Source of the DNA: a virus
Virus record (IMG/VR): IMGVR_UViG_3300031857_000283
Coordinates: 1-51,158 of that record
Reading direction: 5' to 3' (one strand)
Length of the DNA: 51,158 nt
Shown here: in pieces, positions 6,186 through 13,546 of the stretch
How positions within the stretch are numbered: position 1 is the stretch's first letter
Layout of the letters: each line of letters starts with the position of its first letter
Translations under genes and position numbers: made by a program
The notes under the pieces: model-generated
The model's input: the letters and a program-made list of their open reading frames with translations, nothing else
What the model was told of the DNA's origin: nothing
Database searches by the model: none

Positions 6186-7199
6186 CACCTCCTCTACTAC
6201 CACACCAACTGCGCCGATGGATACGCCGCCCTCTGCATCGCCCACGCCGCCCTCCTCGCCCGCGGCATCCCCGCCGCTGAAATCGAGCCGCGCCCCATCA
6301 ATTACGGCTGGCCCAATCAAATCCCCAACGTCATCGACGACAGTCTCTTCGTGGATGACCACATCTACTACCTCGATTACACGCCGCCCGCCGTCGATCT
6401 CGCCCTCCTGCTCGCTGAACTCGCCACTTGGGACGGCACCATCAAGCTCACCCTCATCGACCACCACGAGAAAATGGCCCCCGTGCACGGCTGGCACAAA
6501 GACGAGCAAGGCCAGTGGCAAAAAGGCCCCGCGCCCTCGGGCTTCGAATCCGTCTTTGCCTTCGACGAGTCTGGGGCCTCCCTCACCTGGAAACACTTCC
6601 ACCCGGACATGCCCATGCCCGCCGCCGTCACCCTCATCGCCCGCCGCGACCTCGGCCACGCGTTCCAGGACACCAAAGACCCCGTCCAACACAGCCTCAA
6701 CAAATCAGCCCTCGCCCTGCACGCCACCCTCTTCCGCCTGCTCCCTCGCACCCTCGAAACCTGGGGCCCCATCATCCACGGCCAGACCAACCTCGATAAA
6801 GTCATCGACAACGGCCACATGCTGCGAGTGGCAGATAACGACATCATCGTCATTGCCACCGAGTCCCCCCGCTGGCTCGACTTCACCCGTCTCATCGTCT
6901 CCCCATCTCAAAGTCTCCCCATCTACAACCGCATCCCCGCCATCAACGGCCTCGGCCCTGAACTCGTCAGCGACGCCTGCCAAGCCCTCCTCCACCGCTA
7001 CCCGCTGGCCCCCTTCGCGGCCAGTTGGTGGACCGACGCCAAAACCGGCCGCATCACCTACTCCCTGCGCAGCCGCATCCAAGGCCACCCCGACGGCCAC
7101 ACCAACGTCTGCGACATCGCCAAAGCCTGCCACCCCGACGGCGGAGGTCACGCCTGCGCCGCCGGCTTCTCCTCCACCCTGCCAGTCCCCCTCGTTTAA
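6183..7199 (+). CDS. DHH-family phosphoesterase
   Basis: The 338 residues start at ATG 6183; longer upstream frames only translate the repeat. The N-terminal motif HTNCADGYAALCIA (about 6-19) is the DHH-family motif I in its H-x-x-x-D-G form. VDDHIYYLDYTPP (about 58-70) carries motif II, and TLIDHHEKM (about 93-101) is the DHH motif III. The C-terminal GGGHACAAGF (about 320-330) is the DHHA1-type Gly-rich motif, which binds substrate. Relatives hydrolyse short oligonucleotides, cyclic dinucleotides or single-stranded DNA ends. Placement directly after an SSB-like gene favours a nuclease or nanoRNase role. A family B repeat is embedded in frame (SPSQSLP, 6897-6929). Confidence 0.8.
   Translation: MHLLYYHTNCADGYAALCIAHAALLARGIPAAEIEPRPINYGWPNQIPNVIDDSLFVDDHIYYLDYTPPAVDLALLLAELATWDGTIKLTLIDHHEKMAPVHGWHKDEQGQWQKGPAPSGFESVFAFDESGASLTWKHFHPDMPMPAAVTLIARRDLGHAFQDTKDPVQHSLNKSALALHATLFRLLPRTLETWGPIIHGQTNLDKVIDNGHMLRVADNDIIVIATESPRWLDFTRLIVSPSQSLPIYNRIPAINGLGPELVSDACQALLHRYPLAPFAASWWTDAKTGRITYSLRSRIQGHPDGHTNVCDIAKACHPDGGGHACAAGFSSTLPVPLV
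6897..6929 (+). repeat. Family B repeat inside the DHH gene
   Basis: A TCTCCCCATCTCAAAGTCTC-type element is translated as VSPSQSLPI. It joins the N-terminal DHH domain region to the C-terminal part. Confidence 0.7.
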
Positions 7200-7211
7200 C
7201 CCTCTCCGCCC

Positions 7212-7247
7212 GTCAATCCAGTCAACACCGTCAATCCGGTCAACACC
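7212..7247 (+). repeat. Family A nonamer repeat, four units
   Basis: Alternating GTCAATCCR and GTCAACACC units lie between the stop at 7199 and the ATG at 7249. Confidence 0.85.
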
Positions 7248-7248
7248 C

Positions 7249-7575
7249 ATGGACACCTCGAAACTCACCGACGAATCCCTCCTCTTCCTCGCCGACCTAG
7301 TGCGGGCGAAGACGCGCCGCGCCTGCCGCTTTGAAACGCTGTGCGCAGAACGCAAATCAGGAGGACGCATCACCATCCCGCCCGGCCTGCTTGCATTGGA
7401 AGAGGCCGGTCTGGCCAACGTGCGCCGGAGCACCGTCCCGAAAAAAGGGGACGAACCCGGCTGGACCGCCCAAATCACGGACACAGGGCTACAGGTGCAA
7501 AGCCAGCTCATCGGCGCGCTGCGCGCCCTCGCCTCGATGGACGACCCCACACGCTTCCGCACCGCCGCCGTCTAG
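7249..7575 (+). CDS. Small early protein, winged-helix-like
   Basis: The gene encodes 108 residues. Predicted helices at about 5-20 and 46-56 are followed by a hairpin-like stretch and the phrase ITDTGLQVQSQLIGAL (about 80-95). That phrase recalls the wing and last helix of winged-helix proteins (T-x-x-G). A basic patch (RRSTVPKKGDEP) lies in the presumed wing. It may be a small transcription factor of the early operon. No close family recognised. Confidence 0.6.
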   Translation: MDTSKLTDESLLFLADLVRAKTRRACRFETLCAERKSGGRITIPPGLLALEEAGLANVRRSTVPKKGDEPGWTAQITDTGLQVQSQLIGALRALASMDDPTRFRTAAV

Positions 7576-7609
7576 TCTCCCAATCTCCCAGTCTCAAAGT
7601 CTCTCCAGC
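7573..7609 (+). repeat. Family B TC-rich repeat as leader
   Basis: AGTCTCCCAATCTCCCAGTC-type units overlap the stop of the upstream gene and run to the ATG at 7610. Confidence 0.8.
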
Positions 7610-8287
7610 ATGCCCACCATCTTCTCCGCCGAAGAGCGACGCCGTCACCGCTTCTGGAACCGCGCCCCAGCCGACCCCACCAAAGCCGCGCGCCAAGGCA
7701 AAGGCTCCTACTTCCGCCCCGGCCACGGCCGCGTCCTGATGCCGGACAGCTTCATGCCCTGCGGCGACCACGCCGGCAAAGTCATGCGCGCCGTCCCACT
7801 GGACTACCTGCTTTGGGCCAACGCCCAGCCATGGGCCAAACACTGGGACTCATGGCAGCCCGTCGCCGACTACATCGACCGCTTCATCATCGACGGTCCC
7901 GACACCCAAGACGCGCTCCCCGATCTCCCCACGCCCACCTTCTACCTCGGCTCCCCTCTCCCAGTCTCCCCCTCTCAAAGTCTCAAAGTCTCCTCCGTTC
8001 TCCACTGCCTCCCCGGTCACGAAGACCTCCTCCACGCCTTCGCCGTCGGCGGCCTCGGCCTGTCCCGCGACTGGTATCAGCCCGGAGCTTTGCCGCACTA
8101 CGACCTCTCCCGCTCCCGCCACGAGCACGCCCTCAGCCTCGGTGCCGTCCTCATCGAGGACAAACAGCTCATCGCCCACAAAGAAACCTGGCTGCAATTC
8201 TTCCAGACCAAACCCAAACGCACCGAAGACCCCACCCCACCCCTCCTCAAAAACCACCGCCTCGGCACCCGTCAATCCGGTCAATGA
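7610..8287 (+). CDS. DUF3820-like phage protein with extra C-terminal domain
   Basis: The gene encodes 225 residues. The stretch MPCGDHAGKVMRAVPLDYLL at about 44-63 and the following W-x-x-x-x-x-W pattern resemble DUF3820, a short family (usually under 90 residues) common in phages. A linker encoded by a family B repeat follows (SPLPVSPSQSLKVSS), then a second region (about 135-190) rich in His and Trp. The last residues GTRQSGQ come from the nonamer repeat. The 3' end overlaps the next gene by four bases, so the two are probably translationally coupled. The role is unknown. Confidence 0.65.
   Translation: MPTIFSAEERRRHRFWNRAPADPTKAARQGKGSYFRPGHGRVLMPDSFMPCGDHAGKVMRAVPLDYLLWANAQPWAKHWDSWQPVADYIDRFIIDGPDTQDALPDLPTPTFYLGSPLPVSPSQSLKVSSVLHCLPGHEDLLHAFAVGGLGLSRDWYQPGALPHYDLSRSRHEHALSLGAVLIEDKQLIAHKETWLQFFQTKPKRTEDPTPPLLKNHRLGTRQSGQ
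7961..7995 (+). repeat. Family B repeat inside a gene
   Basis: TCTCCCAGTCTCCCCCTCTC and further TCAAAG units are translated in frame as a Ser/Pro/Leu linker between the two halves of the 7610 gene product. Confidence 0.7.
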
Positions 8288-8288
8288 A
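8271..8288 (+). repeat. Family A nonamer pair carrying a stop and a start
   Basis: The units GTCAATCCG and GTCAATGAA encode the last QSGQ-type codons and TGA stop of one gene. They also contain the ATG (8284) of the next gene. Confidence 0.85.
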
Positions 8289-8982
8289 GTCAGCTTCATT
8301 ACATTGGGCGCAGATCATGGCACGCGATGAGAAGCGAAAACTGATGGTGATGCCGTCCAATAACTCCAGCGCCATCGTCCACTATTGGGCGGGCAAATAC
8401 GAAGGCCGCATAGGCTGGCTCGTCGGGCCGTCCGCGATAAAAAAAACGAAGCTCCTCTCGTGGATGCCTTTCGCTCTCGACAATGATGCCTTTGCGAGTT
8501 GGACGACCGGACGCCAGTGGGACGAGGCGGCATGGCTGGCAATGCTCGACACTGTGAAAGCGCGACGGCTATCACCTCGATGGGTGCTTGTGCCTGACGT
8601 TGTGGCAGATCGTGCAGCGACGCTGGCGAAGTGGCAGCAATACGCACCAGTCGCAGCTCGCTACGGATGGCCGCTCGCTATCGCCGTGCAAGACGGCATG
8701 ACGCCCGCCGACATCCCCAGTGATGCCGCAGTGATCTTTGTTGGCGGCACGACCGAATGGAAATGGCGTTCTCTGCCCATGTGGGCGCGGACAGGTGCCC
8801 GAGTGCATGTGGGGCGAGTGAATGAAGTCGAAAGGCTCCACATCTGCGAACGATGGCGCGTCGAATCAGTGGACGGCACCGGCTGGATGCAAGGCACCGA
8901 AAGCGGCAGACAGGCCAAAGCTCTTTGGCAATGGCTGGAAGGGGAAGCAACTCCTCCACGAGAGCTAGGAATTGTGGCATAA
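8284..8982 (+). CDS. DpdA-like (TGT superfamily) guanine transglycosylase
   Basis: The 232 residues show the hallmarks of short phage tRNA-guanine-transglycosylase-like proteins. There is LDNDAFASW at Asp66-Trp72, then WVLVPDVVAD with Pro104/Asp105/Asp109, then FVGGTTEWK with Gly154/Gly155/Lys160, then VHVGRVN at His175-Asn180, and SVDGTGW around Asp197. TGT enzymes exchange guanine for a 7-deazaguanine base through an aspartate nucleophile. DpdA relatives do this in DNA and protect it from restriction. No preQ0 synthesis genes are in the genome, so precursor would come from the host. The ATG lies in a four-base overlap with the previous gene. Codon use is less C-biased than its neighbours. 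Confidence 0.7.
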   Translation: MKSASLHWAQIMARDEKRKLMVMPSNNSSAIVHYWAGKYEGRIGWLVGPSAIKKTKLLSWMPFALDNDAFASWTTGRQWDEAAWLAMLDTVKARRLSPRWVLVPDVVADRAATLAKWQQYAPVAARYGWPLAIAVQDGMTPADIPSDAAVIFVGGTTEWKWRSLPMWARTGARVHVGRVNEVERLHICERWRVESVDGTGWMQGTESGRQAKALWQWLEGEATPPRELGIVA

Positions 8983-8983
8983 T

Positions 8984-9631
8984 TCACTCCCCCAAATCCC
9001 GCAGCATCGTCACCAAATCCCGACGCGTAAGCCCGCTCTCGACCTTCTCCTCCTTCACCCACACACGCCCGCCCTCCACGCGCCACCCGATGCGCTCGAC
9101 CCGCTTCATCCCATCGAGCCGAGCCTGCTCCACGACGAGCTGCGCCGCCCGATTCGCGAAATAGCTCTTCTGCGCCTCCTCATCGCGCACCGCCACCTCG
9201 CCCTTGTCGGACACCTTGAACACCTGCCGACGCTGATCCTCGTTCATCTCCGCCACGTCCACGAGCTTCACGTCAAACCCGCGACCCCGCCGCACGACCA
9301 CCGGCACCCGCTCGCGCAGATACCGGTCTTGCTCGTCGAGCGACAACTTCCCCAGGTAGCTCGCCGCCTTCCCGCCGATCATCACCAACTGCGGATGCAG
9401 TAGCCCCTCACCCACGCGACCGAGCTTCGCCCAGAAATCCCGCAACGAAGGATTCGTCTGCGCCACGATAGCCGCCCGAGTCTCCTCCGGCAGTCCGACC
9501 CATTTCCGCGCCGCGGAGGCCAGCCGCTCCGCCGAAAGCCGTGCATCGTTCAAAATCTCTTCAAGGACCTCGCGCTCGCGCTTCGAGATACCCTCAACTT
9601 CAACCGTCAGTGATGTGATGTGTGTGTTCAT
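8984..9631 (-). CDS. Helical protein of a leftward two-gene cassette
   Basis: The gene encodes 215 residues. The N-terminal part is strongly helical (SKREREVLEEILNDARLSAE). A middle alpha region (LPEETRAAIVAQTNPSLRDF) is followed by a basic beta segment (VPVVVRRGRG) and a helix-rich C terminus with MKRVERIGWRVEGGRVWV. It overlaps the upstream gene by four bases (ATGA) and converges with the DpdA-like gene, with only one base between stops. Placed next to attP and opposed to both neighbours, the pair sits where temperate phages keep lysogeny control or immunity genes. I do not recognise the family. Confidence 0.65.
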   Translation of the reverse strand: MNTHITSLTVEVEGISKREREVLEEILNDARLSAERLASAARKWVGLPEETRAAIVAQTNPSLRDFWAKLGRVGEGLLHPQLVMIGGKAASYLGKLSLDEQDRYLRERVPVVVRRGRGFDVKLVDVAEMNEDQRRQVFKVSDKGEVAVRDEEAQKSYFANRAAQLVVEQARLDGMKRVERIGWRVEGGRVWVKEEKVESGLTRRDLVTMLRDLGE

Positions 9632-9906
9632 GGTTTGGAAAGTTTGCCCAATGCCGCCGCCAAAGCCTGCCTCCGTGCCTCCCGCCGCTGCTCTCGCCGA
9701 GCCGCCGACCGCCGTTCGCGATTCGCCGCCGCCCAGGCCCGCAGATACGCCTCGCGGTCCAGCCGCCGCTCGTCCATTTTCTTCTCCACCTCCGCCGGCG
9801 TCCCAGACCGACGCAGCCCTACCCGGAACTCCGCATGGTAGTCCCGCATGTATTCCCGGCGCTGTTCCTCATCCGCAAAAGGCACGGCCCACAAGTGACG
9901 CAACAT
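9628..9906 (-). CDS. Small Arg-rich helical protein
   Basis: The frame is open from 9990. I chose ATG 9906, which gives 92 residues, because the residues upstream of it look unlike the rest; 9849 is another possible start. The protein is almost all helix and very basic, with EEQRREYMRDYHAEFR early and a second half dominated by RRSAARREQRREARRQ. Such sequences bind nucleic acid or fold as coiled coils. The start region contains three GCAAC/GTTGC repeats (9900-9920), which may be its operator. It is coupled to the 8984-9631 gene. Confidence 0.55.
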   Translation of the reverse strand: MLRHLWAVPFADEEQRREYMRDYHAEFRVGLRRSGTPAEVEKKMDERRLDREAYLRAWAAANRERRSAARREQRREARRQALAAALGKLSKP

Positions 9907-9920
9907 TGCAACAACGCAAC
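9900..9920. promoter_or_regulatory. Three GTTGC (GCAAC) boxes at 8-bp spacing
   Basis: GCAAC occurs at 9900, 9908 and 9916, on the left of the tRNA-derived core. Oppositely oriented CGTTGC boxes lie on the right at 10116, 10127 and 10139. They could be integrase arm-type sites or operators of the leftward cassette. CGCAACAAACCC at 9915 is also close to the GTCGCAACAAAACCC motif. Confidence 0.45.
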
Positions 9921-10010
9921 AAACCCTTTTCTTTAGGAAATTCCTTCGGACCACACCCCACAAAAAAACAGCGCGCCGCGCTGCATCCAAGTAAAATCAA
10001 GCCTTTCAGT

Positions 10011-10066
10011 GAGAAAGGTGGCTCGGGACGGAATCGAACCGCCGACACGGTATTCACGATTTTCGC
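10011..10066 (-). other. attP: attP core: 3' part of a tRNA gene
   Basis: Read on the minus strand, 10018-10045 gives the 3' part of a tRNA. It has a variable region GTGTC, a T-stem/loop GGCGG-TTCGATT-CCGTC and an acceptor strand CCGAGCC followed by ACC. No 5' half exists: the complementary GGCTCGG strand and D-arm are missing from the flanking DNA. A tRNA 3' fragment just upstream of a tyrosine integrase is the standard attP arrangement, because it restores the tRNA after integration. The isoacceptor cannot be settled from the fragment; the V-loop and T-arm resemble tRNA-Phe types. The intergenic space 9907-10199 otherwise holds the GTTGC boxes. Confidence 0.75.
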
Positions 10067-10115
10067 GACACTCCAAGATATCGGTCCCGCCAGCTTCTAC
10101 GAAGGAGAAACGCGA

Positions 10116-10152
10116 CGTTGCGCGCCCGTTGCATTTCCCGTTGCGATGTTGC
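10116..10152 (+). promoter_or_regulatory. CGTTGC direct repeats upstream of the integrase
   Basis: CGTTGC occurs at 10116, 10127 and 10139, with a further GTTGC at 10148. The 11-12-bp spacing places them on one face of the helix. They are candidate integrase arm sites or an operator. A weak promoter-like pair (TTGCGA 10141, TATCCT 10164, spacer 17) overlaps the last boxes. Confidence 0.45.
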
Positions 10153-10199
10153 TTTATTTGGAGTATCCTTCGGAGTAACTTCGGAAAATCTTTTGGACT

Positions 10200-11405
10200 A
10201 TGCCCCCCACGGCCAAAATCTACCGCAACAAAAAGACGCCCTTTTGGCAGGCGTGGTTTATGGCATGGGATGCCCAAAAGCAGGCATGGCGACCGATCAC
10301 CAAGACGACCAAAGTCACCGACCCAGCCAAAGCCCTCACCATCGCCCGGCAGTTCGAGGCGGTTGCCCAGCAAGCGGCCGGTGCGGCCCAAAGCGGTGAC
10401 CGTCTCAGCCGGGAGCACATCGCCGGCATCATCAATACCATCCTGACCATCGCCGGACTGCCCCAACACGTCGAGACACGCCAATGGGACGAATACAGCC
10501 AGGAATGGCTCGCCCTCCAAAAAGCCCGCATCGCGGCGCGGTCGCTGGAAAGCTACGAGGGACACATCCGCCTGCTCACTCGCTGGCTGGGGCCTGAGAA
10601 ATCGAGCCCGCTCAACGCCATGGACGGCGGCACCCTCCAAGACTGGTATTTCGACATGATCGACGAAGGGCGAAAGCCCGCGACTGTGAACAATGCCGTG
10701 AAGACCATCCAGTCCGTTTTTGACCGCGCTCGCGCGGAGGGCTTCTGCCCGCGGAATCCGGCGGAGCTGGTGCTCCGCCAGTATGGAGAGGCTGACATCC
10801 GAGAACCCTTCACGCAGGACGACCTCGCGAAGATCCTCGCCCACCTCCGCCGCACCGGTCAGACGGACTGGCTGACCGTCATGCTTCTCGGTATCTGCAC
10901 CGGCCAGCGCCTCCAAGACTGCGCCAGCGTCACATGGGCCGAGATCACGCCCGCCACCAAAAAGACCCCGCGAGTCTGGCACAACAAACAGGGCAAAACC
11001 GGGACGCTGGTCCACATCCCCATCATCGAGCCGCTTGAAGGGCATCTGCAGTCCCTCCAGATGCGCCCAGGAAAGCCGCTGGCCCCATCACTGGCCGGAA
11101 TACCCTCGGGAGGCAACAAAGGCCTCAGCCAGCAATTCAGCGCCATTCTGGACGCCGCCGGCGTGAAGCGTGAGAAACGCGAAAAAAAAGACGGCAGCAA
11201 AGGGCAGTCGTGGACCGACAAGACCTTCCACAGTTTCCGCCACACCGCGAACACCATGCTCGCCGAGGCCGACATCCCCTTCGAGGTCCGCAAAGCCATC
11301 ACCGGCCACAGCTCCGCCGCCGTGAACGAACGCTACACCCACCGCTCCGCTACGAGCTTGGCGGCCGTGCTGAAACGTGCTATCAATCTCCCATCGCCCC
11401 CATGA
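10200..11405 (+). CDS. int: Tyrosine integrase
   Basis: The 401 residues are typical of phage integrases. There is a basic N-terminal arm-binding region (1-60), a core-binding SAM-like domain (about 95-200) and a catalytic domain (210-390). Catalytic residues are visible: Arg237 (TGQRLQDC), His344 and Arg347 (HSFRH), His370 (TGHSS) and the nucleophile Tyr379 (NERYTH). The enzyme would recombine the adjacent tRNA-derived attP with a host tRNA gene. No excisionase was recognised. The stop overlaps the next start by four bases (ATGA), so two downstream genes are coupled to integrase expression. Confidence 0.92.
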   Translation: MPPTAKIYRNKKTPFWQAWFMAWDAQKQAWRPITKTTKVTDPAKALTIARQFEAVAQQAAGAAQSGDRLSREHIAGIINTILTIAGLPQHVETRQWDEYSQEWLALQKARIAARSLESYEGHIRLLTRWLGPEKSSPLNAMDGGTLQDWYFDMIDEGRKPATVNNAVKTIQSVFDRARAEGFCPRNPAELVLRQYGEADIREPFTQDDLAKILAHLRRTGQTDWLTVMLLGICTGQRLQDCASVTWAEITPATKKTPRVWHNKQGKTGTLVHIPIIEPLEGHLQSLQMRPGKPLAPSLAGIPSGGNKGLSQQFSAILDAAGVKREKREKKDGSKGQSWTDKTFHSFRHTANTMLAEADIPFEVRKAITGHSSAAVNERYTHRSATSLAAVLKRAINLPSPP

Positions 11406-11761
11406 CCCCATCGTGCACAACCCACTGCTTACTTGGCAAACCCACTGGTGTCATCTGCCCGGATGATGAATGTGACCTGCACACTGGGCTGAGAAAACTC
11501 CCCGAATATTTAGCCGAACGGCTCTCAGGTGTCGGCCCGACAACCATCGCCCACTTGGTTAAAGAAGGCCGTGTCACACCTTCCGAGTGTCACTCCCTGC
11601 CGCCTCGCATTCGGCGAATATTACACAACTCATGCATTCAAAGTCGAAGTGACGCAAAAATAGCCATCGCAAAAGGCCGGCTCAAACCTCAAGCCTTGCG
11701 AGGATACAGCGCCTCAGCCCACGCGAAAGTTTTAGAATGGATACACACCACAACCTCATGA
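11402..11761 (+). CDS. Small protein coupled to integrase, possible helix-hairpin-helix
   Basis: The gene encodes 119 residues. The N-terminal quarter has Cys and His residues (Cys5, Cys9, CPDDECDLH at about 19-27) that could bind a metal. The middle reads LSGVGPTTIAHLVKEGRV (about 41-58), close to a helix-hairpin-helix DNA-binding motif (G-V-G). The rest is basic and helical. The gene overlaps both neighbours by four bases. A recombination directionality factor or accessory DNA-binding protein would fit the position, but this is inference. Codon use is clearly less GC-biased than the flanking genes, suggesting later acquisition. Confidence 0.6.
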   Translation: MTPSCTTHCLLGKPTGVICPDDECDLHTGLRKLPEYLAERLSGVGPTTIAHLVKEGRVTPSECHSLPPRIRRILHNSCIQSRSDAKIAIAKGRLKPQALRGYSASAHAKVLEWIHTTTS

Positions 11762-12477
11762 AAACACACATCCGCCCCCTCGTGCTCGCCCTCGTGGCGA
11801 TACTCTCCGCCACCACCCAGGCTGCCGACACCCCGGCCGCCATCCTCGCCGACTACCGCGCCAAAGCCGAACCCGCCATCCAGAAAGTGAACGACACCCT
11901 CGAAAAGGCCGTCGTCCCCATTTTGGCCGAACTGGTGAAGTCTGGAGATACCACCGGTGCGGATAAGATCAAAGAGCAACTCAAGGCCAAGCAGGACGGC
12001 GAGCCCGTCGCCCATCCGCACGCCAAGGTCGCGGCCCTGTTCCCCCTCTACGATGCCGCCCGCGTGAAAGCAGCGTCTCCGGCTCGGACGTCCGCCATCA
12101 CCCGCATCGAGAGTCTCCTCAAAACCAGCGAGGGAAAAAAACTCGAGGTAGTAGCCGAAGCCGCAGCGGTGCGCGAAGAAATCGAAACCGGAGCACGAGC
12201 ACCTGTTGCACCCAAAATACCCATTGAATGGACCTATCACTCCACACTGGAGCAAAAAGTCGCCATGGCGGCCGTGAAGTTTCACGCAGACGGCACCTTT
12301 GAGATGAGTGGCACCCCGCCGGGAAAATGGAAGGCCAACAAAAAAGGAAACGAGATAAAAATCACGTTCGCCGACCGCTCCGAATGGACGGTCAAAATAA
12401 ATACTGATGCCGGCAATGCCAGTATCGAGCGCCCGGATATCTCCGGCGTGCGCTACCTCAAGATTGCGTCAAAATAG
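11758..12477 (+). CDS. Exported protein, candidate lysogenic-conversion gene
   Basis: The 239 residues from ATG 11758 overlap the previous stop (ATGA). An N-terminal signal peptide (MKTHIRPLVLALVAILSATT, cleavage near AQAAD) is followed by a helical region (about 30-135) with LADYRAKAEPAIQKVND. A C-terminal beta domain (about 155-238) contains AVKFHADGTFEMSGTPPGKW, a lipocalin-like strand pattern. Proteins of this layout are common among exported proteins of Verrucomicrobia-like bacteria, as far as I recall. Encoded in the integrase operon, it would be available in a lysogen. Its 3' end overlaps the convergent gene by 20 bases. Confidence 0.7.
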   Translation: MKTHIRPLVLALVAILSATTQAADTPAAILADYRAKAEPAIQKVNDTLEKAVVPILAELVKSGDTTGADKIKEQLKAKQDGEPVAHPHAKVAALFPLYDAARVKAASPARTSAITRIESLLKTSEGKKLEVVAEAAAVREEIETGARAPVAPKIPIEWTYHSTLEQKVAMAAVKFHADGTFEMSGTPPGKWKANKKGNEIKITFADRSEWTVKINTDAGNASIERPDISGVRYLKIASK

Positions 12478-13546
12478 ACACTCGCCCTGCCTCTCTTAGT
12501 TCATCTACCAACCGCCGTTCCGCCGCGCCATCGTGCTCGATAGGGGCGGCAAACTGCCCGGACAACCAGTAATGATGCCGAGATCCCACGCCATCGCGTG
12601 AAAAGTGGTCAAACCCTGCCAGAGTGACGCGTGGCACACGATGCAGCTCCAATAACCATTTCATGGTCACCAGTCCAGCCGATGGGAGCAACTTGTCCCG
12701 CTGTTCGCCAACACGATCCGTCATCGCCAAAACCTCATCTTTGACACGCTGGTAAAACGCCAGCGGCACCCGCCACAGTTCGTCGGGCTGATACCATTGC
12801 GGCGCGGATTTGGTCCCATGCAGATAAATGACGCGCGGCGGCGGGGCCTCGCGCACGCGTTGCGCATTTGCGCCGTAGCAGCTCCACAGCGTCGTTTTAC
12901 ACCCGACATGCAGCGCCAGATCATCAGACAGTTTAAAGTCGTTGAAACGCACCACATCGTCAAAAGCGTCGATCTCTGCCCCCAGATGCGAATCGATCAG
13001 CGACGGCCCATTTCCAACGAGCACGCAGGAACCTTTCACGAGCAAACGATCCGTCTGCGGACGCCATATCCTCCAAGAAGGAAATCCACCTTTGTCCGCA
13101 ATAACCTCGACTTCGAGGCCGCGGTGCCCGGCGAAGTAAGTCACAGCCTTGAACGTGTGCGGCCACTTCTCCAGGTCAAAATCGTGGCCACACAAAAAAC
13201 CACCGCGTTTCACTTTCGACCACCACAGATCCAGCGTTCGCCCATTGTCCTGCCCCGTGTGCGCATAGCCATCGACATACACGGCATCGAGACTGTCCTC
13301 TGGCGTGGTGCGCGCCACTTCCTCAAATGTTGCCCGGCAAAATTGAGCACGAGGATACCGCCTGACGCGATCCCATGCGGATTTCATCTCCTCCACATTG
13401 TGGTGGTCACTCCAGCGGTCGATCCCGATGTAATACACATCCGGTCGCCGCTGGCAGACTGCCTCGGCAAATATTCCAGCGGCCACGCCCAGCTCGACAA
13501 ACGTGCCGTCTATGGGCACCGCATCAATCAACTCGCACCGGTTCAT
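12458..13546 (-). CDS. Methyltransferase-sialyltransferase (GT29)-like fusion enzyme
   Basis: The 362 residues form two enzymes. Residues 1-165 are a class I SAM-dependent methyltransferase, with motif I FVELGVAAGIFAEAV, a DAVYVDGYAHTG strand near 90 and GGFLCGHDF near 117. Residues 170-362 resemble glycosyltransferase family 29. The L-motif-like SCVLVGNGPSLIDSHLGAEI is followed by DDVVRFN, then the S-motif-like LPSAGLVTMKWLLELHRV with VTLAGFD, and the VS-motif-like HHYW. GT29 enzymes transfer sialic acid from CMP-sugars. The gene overlaps the Ser/Pro-rich stalk gene by four bases, so the stalk is the obvious candidate acceptor. The sugar donor is unknown. Confidence 0.75.
   Translation of the reverse strand: MNRCELIDAVPIDGTFVELGVAAGIFAEAVCQRRPDVYYIGIDRWSDHHNVEEMKSAWDRVRRYPRAQFCRATFEEVARTTPEDSLDAVYVDGYAHTGQDNGRTLDLWWSKVKRGGFLCGHDFDLEKWPHTFKAVTYFAGHRGLEVEVIADKGGFPSWRIWRPQTDRLLVKGSCVLVGNGPSLIDSHLGAEIDAFDDVVRFNDFKLSDDLALHVGCKTTLWSCYGANAQRVREAPPPRVIYLHGTKSAPQWYQPDELWRVPLAFYQRVKDEVLAMTDRVGEQRDKLLPSAGLVTMKWLLELHRVPRVTLAGFDHFSRDGVGSRHHYWLSGQFAAPIEHDGAAERRLVDELREAGRVSILTQS

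Noticed and set aside
8300-8982. preQ0 biosynthesis or other queuosine genes around the DpdA-like gene
   Set aside because: I looked at all neighbouring products for QueC, QueD, QueE and FolE signatures and saw none in the genome.
10011-10110. Complete tRNA gene
   Set aside because: Only the T-arm and acceptor 3' strand are present. No matching 5' acceptor strand or D-arm is found in the flanking DNA, so it is an attachment site, not a gene.
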